This document shows, one piece after another, positions 24,542 to 33,085 of a DNA stretch of 64,000 nt. Source of the DNA: Alphaproteobacteria bacterium (GTDB taxonomy: Bacteria > Myxococcota_A > UBA796 > GCA-2862545). How positions within the stretch are numbered: position 1 is the stretch's first letter; the number at the start of each line of letters is the position of its first letter. The DNA lies in the NCBI GenBank assembly GCA_020632925.1, contig JACKER010000016.1, positions 171,616 through 235,615 on the forward strand, read 5' to 3'. Made by a program: the position numbers and the translations under genes. The notes under the pieces are model-generated. The model was not told where the DNA came from. It was given only the letters and a program-made list of their open reading frames with translations, and ran no database searches.

Positions 24542-25758
24542 CCGCGAGTCCCGCCCGGGTCGCAGCCGCCGCGGCGCTCGTCGCGGTGGAGGAGGAGGGG
24601 ATCCACCTCGAGGACGCGCTCGCCGCGCGGCTCCCCGAGGACAAAGCGGATCGCGACCTCGGCTGGTTCCTGGCCTATGGGGTGCTGCGGCACCGCGGGC
24701 ACGTGGACGCCGCGCTCCGCGCCTCCTGCAGCCGACCGCTGGGTGGGCTGGATCCCGCCGTCCGCGCCGCCCTCCGCGTCGGCGCCTTCGAGCGCCTCTA
24801 CGCCCGCACCCGGCCGCATGCCGTCGTGCACCAGGCGGTGGAGGTCGTCCGGGCGCTCGGTGCGGGCCGCGCGCACGGGCTGGTGAACGCGGTGCTGCGT
24901 CGCCTCCCCGGACCCGAGGAGCTCGATCTGTCCCGCGCGGACCGGCTGGATGCGCCGGCGTGGCTCGTGGACCGTTGGACCGAGCGGTACGGTGAGGCCG
25001 CGGTGGACGAGTGGTGCGCGGCGAACACCGATCCCCCGCCGCTGTTCGTGGTCGCGAAGGACCCGTCGGCGCCGCTGCCCGCGGACGGCGAGCCCGTGAC
25101 GGTCGCGGGGCGCACGCTGCCCGGCGTGGCGCGGATCGCGCCGTCGGATCCCACCGCGAGGGCGGGGTTCGCGGAGGGGGCGTTCTGGGTGCAGGACGCC
25201 GCCAGCGTGGCGGTCGCCGATCTCGTGCCGGACGACGCCGTTCGGGTGCTGGACGCGTGCGCGGCGCCGGGGGGCAAGAGCTTCCGCCTCGCGTCGCGCG
25301 GCAAGCAGGTGTTCGCGGCGGACCGGGACGCGCGCCGGCTGGAGCTGCTGCGCCAGGGGGCCGCGCGCCTCGGGCTCACCGTCCCGACGCGGGTGCTCGA
25401 CCTCCTCTCGCTCGATCGCACCGACGTGGGCACGTTCGACGCCGTGCTTGTGGACGCACCGTGCACGGGTCTCGGAACCGTCCGGCGGCACCCGGAGATC
25501 CGCTGGCGGCGCACCGAGCCGGACCTGCTCGGCGCCAGCGTGCTGCAGGAGCGCATCCTGCGCGCGGCCAGCGAGCACGTCGCGCCCGGCGGCGTCCTGG
25601 TGTACGCCGTGTGCAGCCCGGAGCCGGAGGAGGGGAGCGACGTGGTCGCGGCGTTCCTGAAGGACCACCCGGACTTCGTGGAGGAGGAGCGCCTGTCGAC
25701 GGCACCTCCCACGGGCGGGGAGGACGCGCACTTCGCGGTGCGCCTGCGGAGGCGGTAG
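24538..25758 (+). CDS. rsmB: 16S rRNA m5C methyltransferase, RsmB/NOP2 family
   Basis: The 406-residue protein has an N-terminal NusB-like RNA-binding domain (about 1-130, with DLGWFLAYGVLRHRG and HGLVNAVLRRLP) and a C-terminal SAM methyltransferase: VLDACAAPGGKSFRLA, DAVLVDAPCTGLGTVRRHPE with one catalytic-region Cys, and LVYAVCSPEPEEG with the nucleophile Cys. This domain pair is that of RsmB, which methylates C967 of 16S rRNA. Start GTG 24538 overlaps the previous stop. Confidence 0.9.
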   Translation: MTASPARVAAAAALVAVEEEGIHLEDALAARLPEDKADRDLGWFLAYGVLRHRGHVDAALRASCSRPLGGLDPAVRAALRVGAFERLYARTRPHAVVHQAVEVVRALGAGRAHGLVNAVLRRLPGPEELDLSRADRLDAPAWLVDRWTERYGEAAVDEWCAANTDPPPLFVVAKDPSAPLPADGEPVTVAGRTLPGVARIAPSDPTARAGFAEGAFWVQDAASVAVADLVPDDAVRVLDACAAPGGKSFRLASRGKQVFAADRDARRLELLRQGAARLGLTVPTRVLDLLSLDRTDVGTFDAVLVDAPCTGLGTVRRHPEIRWRRTEPDLLGASVLQERILRAASEHVAPGGVLVYAVCSPEPEEGSDVVAAFLKDHPDFVEEERLSTAPPTGGEDAHFAVRLRRR

Positions 25759-25760
25759 CG

Positions 25761-28308
25761 ATGTCCGGCGGCGCCAACAGCCCGATGTTCGAGCAGTACA
25801 AGGCGCTGAAGGCCGCCAACCCCGACGCGATCCTGTTCTTCCGGGTGGGCGACTTCTACGAGACCTTCTTCGAGGACGCCGTGGTCTGCGCGCGAGAGCT
25901 CGAGATCACGCTCACGAGCCGGAACAAGAACGACGCCGAGCCCATCCCGCTGGCGGGCGTGCCGCACCACAACGCCGCCGGGTACGTCCAGCGCCTCTGC
26001 GACCAGGGGTACCGCGTGGCCATCGCGGACCAGGTCGAGGACCCGTCGGTGGCGAAGGGGCTCGTCCGACGCGAGGTCGTGCGGGTGGTCACCCCCGGCG
26101 TGACGCTCGATCCCACGGGGCTCGAGGGGAGCCGCGCGAACTGGCTCGTCGCGGTGGCGCTCGCGGACGATGGCGTCGGGCTGGCCTTCCTCGACGCGAG
26201 CACCGGCGCGTTCCGCGGCACGACCGCGCGCGACCTGCCCGGCGCGCTCGCCGAGATCGCGCGGATGAGCCCGCGGGAGGCCGTCCTGGGCCCGGGCGTC
26301 GCGCTGTCGCTGCCCGGGGTGACGGTGAGCCCGCTGTCGGCCGGTGCCTTCGAGGAGGGCGCGGCGGCGGCGGAGCTCGGCGGCATCCTCGACGCGCCGC
26401 GCGCGGGGGCCCTCTGTCGGGCCGCAGGGGCCGCGCTGGCGTACGTCCGCGACCGGCTCGGCGGGCGCGCGCTCAACGTCCACGGCTTCGCCACCTGGTC
26501 GTCCGAGGCGTACCTCGTGGTCGACGAGACCAGCAGCCGCAACCTCGAGATCCAGCGCACGCTGATCGACGGCAAGCGCCGTGGGAGCCTGCTCGCGCTG
26601 CTCGACCTGTGCGGGACGCCGATGGGCTCGCGCCGCCTGGCCGACTGGCTCTCCTTCCCGCTGCTCGACCGCCCCCAGCTCCGCCGCGCCAGCTCGCGCT
26701 GGGTGCGCTGGTCGACGACCCCGGCCTGCGCAGCGACCTGCGCACGCGCCTGGCGGAGGTCGCGGACATCGAGCGGATCACGGCTCGCGTCGCCCAGGGC
26801 ACGGCGCACGCCCGCGATCTCGCCGCCCTCGGCCGCTCGCTGGCCCAGGTGCCGGCGCTGGTGGTGTCCCTGCGCGGCCACGCTGACCTCGGCGTGCTCT
26901 GCCCCGCGGACGTGGGTTCGGACATCGCCGCCGACATCCTCGACACGCTGGTGGACGATCCACCCTTCGCGACCAACGACGGCGGGTTGATCCGGCAGGG
27001 CGTGAACCCCACGCTCGACGAGCTGATCCGCATCACGCTCGATGGCGTCGGCATCATCGACCGCATGGAGGAGGAGGAGCGCGCGGCCACCGGCATCGGC
27101 TCCCTCAAGATCAAGCGGAACAGCGTGTTCGGCTACTTCATCGAGGTCACGACGGCGAACCTGCACAAGGTGCCGGACCGCTTCCTGCGCAAGCAGACGC
27201 TGTCGAACTGCTCGAGCGGTACGTCACGGGCGAGCTGCAGGAGCTGGAGGGGAAGGTCCTGGGCGCGGACTCCAGGCGCAAGGCGCTGGAGAACGGGCTC
27301 TTCCGGGCGTTGCGGGACCGCGTCAGGCGGCGTCCGCACGGTTGCTGGCCATCGCGCGCACGCTGGCCGACCTCGACGCCCTGGTGTCGCTCGCGGAGGT
27401 CAGCGCTCGCGCCCGACTGGACCGAGCCCGAGATGGTCGAGGAGGCCGTGCTCGACCTGGTCGGCAGCCGGCACCCGATGGTCGAGGCGGCGCTGTCCGA
27501 GGAGCGCTTCGTCCCCAACGACGTGTTCCTGGACCCGGAGACCCGCTCGCTGGCGCTGGTGACCGGGCCCAACATGGCGGGGAAGTCCACGGTGCTCCGC
27601 CAGGTGGCGCTGATCGTGCTGCTGGCGCACGTCGGCTGCCGTGTGCCGGCCGAACGCGCGCCCGGATCGGGCTGTGCGACCGCATCTTCACGCGCGTGGG
27701 CGCCGCGGACGACCTGCGCAAGGGCCAGTCCACGTTCATGGTGGAGATGGCGGAGACCTCGACCATCCTGCACCACGCCACGGCTCGCTCCCTGGTGGTC
27801 CTGGACGAGATCGGGCGCGGCACGAGCACCTACGACGGGCTCGCGATCGCGTGGGCGGTCGCCGAGGACCTCCACGACCGGATCCGCTGCCGCGCGATGT
27901 TCGCCACGCACTACCACGAGGCTGTGCGGGCTGACCGAGACCCGCTCGCGAGCGGTGAACCTCCAGGTGGCGGTCAGCGAGAGCGGGGGAGACGTGGTGT
28001 TCCTCCGGCGGCTGGTCGAGGGCGCGGCGAGCCGCAGCTACGGCATCCAGTGCGCGCGCATCGCCGGCATGCCCAAGGCCGTGGTCCAGCGCGCCACCCG
28101 GCTGCTGGTCGAGCTCCGAAGCACGCGACCCCGCCTGGCGAGCGGCGTCAGCTCGATCTGTTCTCGCGGGCCCGCACCCGAGCCCGAGAGGCTGAGCCGC
28201 CAGAGCCCGTCGCCGACCCGCTCCGCGAGCTGCTGGCATCCATCGATCCGGACGCTCTGACGCCGCCTGGCGCAGGATCTCGTGTATCGCTTGAAGGATC
28301 TGGTGTAG
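25761..28308 (+). pseudogene. mutS: DNA mismatch repair protein MutS, broken by about eight indels
   Basis: The first 310 codons are intact (MFEQYKALKAANPDAILFF, the mismatch-contact FRVGDFYETFFEDA). From about 26685 the frame changes repeatedly: missing bases near 26690, 27210, 27323, 27660 and 28117, and extra bases near 27412, 27920 and 28267. Following the frames restores a full MutS: core and clamp (VFGYFIEVTTANLHKVPDRF), Walker A GPNMAGKSTVLRQ, FMVEMAETSTILHHAT, VVLDEIGRGTSTYDG and the end LVYRLKDLV with TAG at 28306. Each break is one base and the protein sequence on either side is conserved, so I think the gene is functional in the organism and the sequence is faulty. It lies between rsmB and xerC. 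Confidence 0.85.
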
Positions 28309-28310
28309 TC

Positions 28311-29207
28311 GTGGACGAGGCGATCGAGGCCTTCACGTACCACTTGAAGGTCGAGCGGAATCGATCGGACAACACCATCGAATCGTACGCTCGGGACCTG
28401 CGCAGGTTCGCGACCTGGGCCGAGGGCAGGGGAGTCGTCGACCCGGCGGCGGTGGACCGCGAGCTCCTCTCGGACCACCTGCTGTGGCTCGATCAGCAGG
28501 ACGCAGGCCTGCGCAGCATCGCGCGGGCGCGCACCAGCCTGCGGCAGCTGCCTCCGCTTCCTGGTGAAGGAGAAGCTCGTCGACGCCGATCCCACCGCGC
28601 TCCGTTCGGGCCCGGAAGTTCCCGAGCGCCGCTGCCGGTGGTGCTCGAGCGAGGCGCAGGTCGACGGCCTGCTCGCGGCGCCGAACCGCACCGATCCGCT
28701 GGGGATGCGGGACGCCGCGATGATCGAGCTGCCGAGTACTGGAGCAGGCTGCGCGTTGCGAGCTGGTCGAGCTGCCGCTGGCGGCCGTGGACGGCGAGGT
28801 CGGGCTCGTGAAGGTGGGGAAGGGGGACAAGGGCGGCTGGTGCCGATGGGGGACGCCGCGCTGACCTCGATGGTTCGGTACCTCCGCGAGGGCAGGCCCC
28901 ACCACGACCCGAGCGGCCGCGCGCCGCAGGTGTTCGTGAGTCGGCGGGCACGCGCATGACCCGCCAGAACTTCTGGCAGCGGCTGCAGCTGTACGCCCAG
29001 CAGGTGGGGATCCGCGGGAAGGTGAGCCCGCACGTGCTGCGGCACTCCTTCGCCACGCACCTGCTCGAGCACGGCGCCGATCTGCGCTCGCTCCAGGCCA
29101 TGCTGGGGCACGCCGACATCGGCACCACGCAGATCTACACCCACGTCACGCGCGTCCGCCTGCAGCGGATCCACGCCGAGTTCCACCCCAGGGGATCGAG
29201 ACCGTAG
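28311..29207 (+). pseudogene. xerC: Tyrosine recombinase XerC/XerD-type, broken by several indels
   Basis: Site-specific recombinase of chromosome dimer resolution. The N-terminal SAM-like core-binding domain is clear (FTYHLKVERNRSDNTIESYA) from GTG 28311, two bases after the mutS stop. Between about 28550 and 28955 the frame changes at least five times; in the pieces one reads FLVKEKLVDADPT, LPVVLERG, GMRDAAMIEL and GDAALTSMVRYLREG. The C-terminal catalytic part is intact: PHVLRHSFATHLLEHGADLR, MLGHADIGTTQIYTHV, giving the H-x2-R, H and Y of the active site. Corrected length is about 298 residues, as expected for XerC. Whether it is XerC or XerD cannot be told for certain. Confidence 0.8.
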
Positions 29208-29210
29208 GCC

Positions 29211-30476
29211 CTACGGGCGGGCGGGTCCAGGGCCTCGACCAGCGCCGGGATGCGCTCCTCGTCGAGCGAGCAGTACGCGACGCGCAGCGCACGCTGGTCC
29301 GGGAAGGCGATCGTGCCCGTGGCGTGCTCGTCGAGCAGCCGGCGACGGACCACCTCGGCATCGAGATGGGGCCGAGCTCGAGGAACGCGCGAAGTAGGCG
29401 GCGTTGAAGGGCCAGGCGCGGAGCCGCGAGGGATCGAGGTTCTTCAGCGCCCGGCGCAGCGCGCGGTACCGCCCGGCCATCAGGCGGCGGCGATCCTCGA
29501 ACGCGTCGTCGCTGCGAGGGTCGGCCAGCGCGGCCGCGACGAGCGAGAGCGCAGGTCCCGACGCGCTTCCCACCGTACCCCTCACGAGGGTCTTGAGCTT
29601 CTCGGTGATCACCCGCTCGGCCTCACCGGTCGCGGAGTGCGTCAGGAAGCCGACGCGCGACGAGAAGAACACGAGCTCCTTGGTGGCGCCGTCGCACTTC
29701 ACGATCAGGTGCCGCTCGGGGTCGGCGCGCTCGGCCAGATCCCAGAACAGCGAGCGGTCGTGCAGGCCCTCCTCGTACACGAAGCCCTGGTACGCGTCGT
29801 CCGTGACGACCACGAGCGGCCCCGGGTGTGCCAGGATCACGTCCACCAGCGCGCGCGCGTGCGCCGGGTCCGGCCACCAACCCGTCGGGTTGCTCGGGAA
29901 GTTCAGGACCACCAGCGCCTTGCCGCGCACCGTCGCCAGCGCCGCCGCGAGCCGGCCAGCGTCGAAGGCCCCCTCGGTCCACGGGCTGTACGGCACGATG
30001 CGCGCGCCGGTCCGCATCGTGAACAGCAGGTCGTAGTTCTCCCAGCAGGGGCTCGGGAGCACCACGTCCGTGTCGGCGTCCACGAACAGGTCCGCCAGCA
30101 ACGAAAGCCCGTGGGTCAGCCCGTGCGTCACGAAGGGCGCGGACACCGGCACGGTCGGTTCCCCCGCCAGTCGTCGCTGGCGCGCGAGCCACGCCTCCCG
30201 CAGGGCCGGCGGACCCTCGATCGGCGCGTACAGGAAGGTCTGGCGAGGATCGAGGCCCACCATCCCGCGCGCGATGGCGGGAAGGGGGAGGGGGTGTCCC
30301 CGATCGTCGGTCAGCTGCCCGAGCGTGGCGTTGATCGTGCTCCCGCGGGCCTGCGCGGCCTGGAACGGGATCCCCTTGGGGAACGCGAGCGTCCGCCCCA
30401 GAGCCGACAGCGAGCGAGCGGCCGCCGGATGCTCGCGCAGCAGGGTCGCCTCCAGATCCGCGGCCTCGTTCGTCAT
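29211..30476 (-). CDS. PLP aminotransferase, class I/II (3' end frameshifted)
   Basis: The product up to about residue 365 is a clean fold-type I aminotransferase: substrate-side YAPIEGPPALREAWL, GLTHGLSLLADLF, VLNFPSNPTGWWPDP, VTDDAYQGFVYEE and the PLP lysine in DGATKELVFFSSR. From about 29392 toward the stop the frame is lost; the expected end (RRLLDEHATGTIAFPDQ, RVAYCSLDEERIPALVEAL) is found in another frame down to about 29225, so two or three indels are present. The substrate is unknown. Start ATG 30476 has a G-rich ribosome site. It converges on xerC and is divergent from the DUF1232 gene. Confidence 0.8.
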   Translation of the reverse strand: MTNEAADLEATLLREHPAAARSLSALGRTLAFPKGIPFQAAQARGSTINATLGQLTDDRGHPLPLPAIARGMVGLDPRQTFLYAPIEGPPALREAWLARQRRLAGEPTVPVSAPFVTHGLTHGLSLLADLFVDADTDVVLPSPCWENYDLLFTMRTGARIVPYSPWTEGAFDAGRLAAALATVRGKALVVLNFPSNPTGWWPDPAHARALVDVILAHPGPLVVVTDDAYQGFVYEEGLHDRSLFWDLAERADPERHLIVKCDGATKELVFFSSRVGFLTHSATGEAERVITEKLKTLVRGTVGSASGPALSLVAAALADPRSDDAFEDRRRLMAGRYRALRRALKNLDPSRLRAWPFNAAYFARSSSSAPSRCRGGPSPAARRARHGHDRLPGPACAARRVLLARRGAHPGAGRGPGPARP

Positions 30477-30560
30477 TCATCCCCCCGTTCGAAACATCAT
30501 CGCCCGTCCGGCGTATCACGGGTCGGGGCGCCGGGACCGGGCCCTGCGTGGAGGAACGTC
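30477..30560. promoter_or_regulatory. Divergent intergenic region, candidate promoter
   Basis: Eighty-four bases between the divergent aminotransferase and DUF1232 genes. On the minus strand CGTGATACG (30512-30520) lies about 40 bases before the aminotransferase start and resembles the GATA-type motif before other genes here. A small palindrome TTCGAA is at 30489-30494. Nothing further is clear. Confidence 0.3.
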
Positions 30561-30851
30561 ATGTCCGATCGTGCGTCGACGGTTCGCCTGGCGCTGGCGC
30601 TGGCGGTGGGCTGGGCCGCGCTGGCCCTCTGGCTGATCTCCCCGGTGGACGCCATCCCCGACGTCCTGCCGGTGGTGGGTTGGCTCGACGACCTGCTGGT
30701 GGTGGTGGCGGGGTTGGGGGCCACGGCCTGGTTCGTCGGTCGCCCCGTCCTGGAGCGCCTCACGGCCGATCCGCGACCGAGCCTCGAGGGTCCGACGGCC
30801 CCCGCGGACGGCTACGAGCCGTGGAGCGTCGAGGACATCCGCGCGTTGTGA
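30561..30851 (+). CDS. DUF1232 (YkvA-type) small membrane protein
   Basis: A 96-residue protein whose core LISPVDAIPDVLPVVGWLDD is the DUF1232 signature, flanked by two hydrophobic helices (LALALAVGWAALALW and LLVVVAGLGATAWFVG). The function of the family is not known. GGAGG sits 6 bases before ATG 30561. It may be cotranscribed with nothing else: the next gene has its own candidate promoter overlapping the 3' end. Confidence 0.85.
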   Translation: MSDRASTVRLALALAVGWAALALWLISPVDAIPDVLPVVGWLDDLLVVVAGLGATAWFVGRPVLERLTADPRPSLEGPTAPADGYEPWSVEDIRAL

Positions 30852-30874
30852 GCCCGTCCGGCCCGGGATACGGC
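30846..30874 (+). promoter_or_regulatory. Candidate promoter of BI-1 family gene
   Basis: TTGTGA (30846-30851) and TACGGC (30869-30874) are 17 bases apart. The -10 side sits in GGGATACGGCGC (30865-30876), a 12-mer found again, on the minus strand, before the FabH-type gene (51303-51314). The distance from the motif to ATG 30898 fits a short leader holding the GGAGG site. Confidence 0.45.
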
Positions 30875-30897
30875 GCAAGTCCACTCGGAGGCTCACC

Positions 30898-31620
30898 ATG
30901 AGCGCGTTCAGCAACCCGTACGCCGTCCCGGTCGTCGCCGCCCAGGAGAGCGAGCGGTCCACGTTCTTGCGCAAGGTCGGCGCCTGGACCTTCGGCGGCC
31001 TGATGATCGCCGGCGCCGCGTCGCTCGCGTCGATGACCGCGCTGCTCCTGGTGCCCGCGCTGGGCAGCCAGTACGTCGCGCTCGGCATCATGCTCGGCGC
31101 CATCTTCGCGTCGCGCTTCATCGGCAGCTCGATGGTGTACAGCGAGTCCGCTGCGACGCGCGTGATGGGCTTCGTCGCCGGCAACGCGCTCCAGGGCATC
31201 GCCATGGGGTACCTGCTGCTCGTCGCGATCTTCATGTCGGCCGAGCTCTACGGCAACCCGCTGGCCATGCTGGGCCAGGCGGTGGTGCTGGTCGGGCTCA
31301 CGGTCGCGGGCATCGTGGCGTACCTGTTGACCGGCCCCAAGAACCTGTCGCTGATCGGCGGCGCGCTGTCCGCGCTGACGCTGCCGATGCTGGGGCTGAT
31401 GGTCCTCACGGCCGTGTGGCCGGTGGGCGGCGTCGCCGGAGTGGTGTTGAGCGTGGGCTTCGTCGCCGTGAGCGCCGGCGGCCTGCTGTTCAACCTGAAC
31501 CAGGTCATGCACCGGATGAGCACCGACCAGGTGGTGCCCGCGGCGTACCACGTCTCGATCGGGATCCTGGTCCTGTTCTGGAACGTGCTCAGCCTGCTGA
31601 TGCGCCTGAACCGGCGCTGA
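30898..31620 (+). CDS. Bax inhibitor-1 (BI-1/YccA/LFG) family membrane protein
   Basis: A 240-residue protein with about seven membrane helices and the family's features: an N-terminal soluble segment, SRFIGSSMVYSESA in the second helix area, and the C-terminal VPAAYHVSIGILVLFWNVL, where the family normally has an Asp-containing YLDxxNLF motif. Bacterial members are proton-sensitive calcium leak channels or FtsH modulators (YccA). The exact job is unknown. It is followed by a good terminator. Confidence 0.82.
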   Translation: MSAFSNPYAVPVVAAQESERSTFLRKVGAWTFGGLMIAGAASLASMTALLLVPALGSQYVALGIMLGAIFASRFIGSSMVYSESAATRVMGFVAGNALQGIAMGYLLLVAIFMSAELYGNPLAMLGQAVVLVGLTVAGIVAYLLTGPKNLSLIGGALSALTLPMLGLMVLTAVWPVGGVAGVVLSVGFVAVSAGGLLFNLNQVMHRMSTDQVVPAAYHVSIGILVLFWNVLSLLMRLNRR

Positions 31621-31636
31621 GCGGCGAACGGGGAGA

Positions 31637-31662
31637 GGGCTGCTTCGGGCGGCCCTTTCTTT
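31637..31662 (+). terminator. Rho-independent terminator after BI-1 family gene
   Basis: Stem GGGCTGC/GCGGCCC (31637-31643 and 31649-31655, one G-T pair) with loop TTCGG, followed at once by TTTCTTT. It lies 17 bases after the stop codon and is the clearest intrinsic terminator in the window. Confidence 0.85.
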
Positions 31663-31789
31663 CGGATACCCTACTTAACATAATATACATTATCGGACAT
31701 CTGGAACCCACCAGGGAAGCGTGCGGTGCGCGCACGCCAGCCATCTCACCACCGATCACCCGAGCGACCGACCGCTCAGGGTCCGTCGG
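31663..31789. other. Intergenic stretch with AT-rich island and hairpins
   Basis: Between convergent genes. Bases about 31668-31694 are strongly AT-rich (CTTAACATAATATACATTAT) with inverted repeat ATAAT/ATTAT, unlike anything else in the window. Two hairpins follow: GCGTGCG/CGCACGC (31719-31737) and GACCGAC/GTCGGTC (31766-31791), the latter touching the stop of the minus-strand gene and possibly ending its transcript. No gene seen. Confidence 0.5.
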
Positions 31790-32539
31790 TCAGCCCTGGT
31801 TCTGCCACTTCGCGACGAGGTCCACGAGATCCTTCTCGCGGCCCTTCGAGCGACGCAGCAGATCCTCGAGCTCGGAGACCCGCTGCTGCAGGACGTGGAC
31901 CTTCGCCATCTCCGCCTTCAGGTGCTCCACGGCCTGCTCCCGGTTCATGCCCTGGAGCGCGGCCTCGGCGATCGGCGGAGCCATCGGGGTCTGTGGTGGC
32001 GGCAACGGACCCGACGACGCGGGCGCGGGCGCCGGATCGGCCGCGACGCTCACGGGCGGCTTGGAGCGTGGCGGTGCGGCGGCGACGGCCGCAGTCGGTG
32101 CGGCGGCGGGCGCTGCCACGGCGGCTGCGGCGGGCGCTGCGGCCACGGCCACGGCGGCGGCGGTTCCGACGGCGTCCAGCTGCTCTTCGGGCGCCACCAG
32201 GTAGCGGAACCCGTACTCGGTGTGCGGCCGCAGCTCGACCCACTTGTCGGCGGGCAGCCTGGCCGCGACCTCCGTGGAGATGCGGGACAACGCGTAGCTC
32301 TGGCGCTGCCCGGAGCCGAGGACGTGCACGAACCGCCCGGCCCGGAGCGAGCCGGGCTCGATGTCGCTCTCCTCGTACATCGTCGACGGGGGCGGATCGC
32401 TCCGACCCGCCTTGCGGATGCCCAGGATGCCCATGCCGTCCTTGCACTCGAACTTCAGCACGAGCGCTTCGCTCCCGGCGCCCTCGCGCCGCGCGAACAC
32501 CTGGAACGGTTCCCCTTCGATCACCAGTCCGTAAGCCAT
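31790..32539 (-). CDS. Unknown protein with Ala/Pro linker and C-terminal coiled coil
   Basis: A 249-residue protein in three parts: a beta-rich N-terminal domain of about 120 residues (MAYGLVIEGEPFQVFARREG... FRYLVAPEEQ), an Ala/Pro-rich linker and a C-terminal coiled coil (EHLKAEMAKVHVLQQRVSEL) of about 60 residues. No known family recognised. I chose ATG 32539, because the upstream extension to 32620 is rich in Cys and Arg and reads like out-of-frame sequence. It lies downstream of the gene at 32574 on the same strand. Confidence 0.65.
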   Translation of the reverse strand: MAYGLVIEGEPFQVFARREGAGSEALVLKFECKDGMGILGIRKAGRSDPPPSTMYEESDIEPGSLRAGRFVHVLGSGQRQSYALSRISTEVAARLPADKWVELRPHTEYGFRYLVAPEEQLDAVGTAAAVAVAAAPAAAAVAAPAAAPTAAVAAAPPRSKPPVSVAADPAPAPASSGPLPPPQTPMAPPIAEAALQGMNREQAVEHLKAEMAKVHVLQQRVSELEDLLRRSKGREKDLVDLVAKWQNQG

Positions 32540-32573
32540 GGCGCGCAGTCTACTCCAGGAGGGCCACCGGCAC

Positions 32574-33065
32574 TCAAGCGCCGAGGTGGACCTGCAACAA
32601 ATCCGCGAGGCGCGGCACACCGGCCATCACGTGGTCTCGCGCGGATCCGCGGAGAGACTTGTACAGCCGCAGCAGCACGGCGTTGTGGCTCCGACCCGCC
32701 AGGCGATCGGTCACCGCGAGCAGGTCGTCGGCCACGCGACCTCGTTGCGCGTCGAACCACCGGTGGCGATCCCCCGACGCGACCGCCTCGGACCAGTGCT
32801 GGTCCAGGACCGGCGCCATGTCGGGCATGAGCCTGACGATCGCGCTGCGCGTGACGTTGGGGCGCATCTTCTGGAACGCCTTGTACCCCGTACGCAGCGC
32901 GACCCCCGAGAACCCCGGACGCTCGGCCACCTCCTGCTCGATCACGCGGACGCAGTCCGCCACCACCTTCTCCTTGGACGCTGGCTGCGCCAGCAGCTCC
33001 ACCAGGGTCACGGTCGCCTCCAGCAGCAAGCGCGCCCTGGTATCGCGCGCGCAGACCGATACCAT
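32574..33065 (-). CDS. Helical protein resembling DUF6918
   Basis: A 163-residue helical protein without membrane segments. The run FSGVALRTGYKAFQKMRPN followed by MPDMAPVLDQHW recalls a family of small proteins known mainly from actinobacteria (DUF6918, of unknown function); this match is from memory and needs a profile search. ATG 33065 is preferred over a longer frame. It is divergent from the Tricorn homologue, with 20 bases between the starts. Confidence 0.55.
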   Translation of the reverse strand: MVSVCARDTRARLLLEATVTLVELLAQPASKEKVVADCVRVIEQEVAERPGFSGVALRTGYKAFQKMRPNVTRSAIVRLMPDMAPVLDQHWSEAVASGDRHRWFDAQRGRVADDLLAVTDRLAGRSHNAVLLRLYKSLRGSARDHVMAGVPRLADLLQVHLGA

Positions 33066-33085
33066 GCGAGGCCCGGAGGCCCCCG

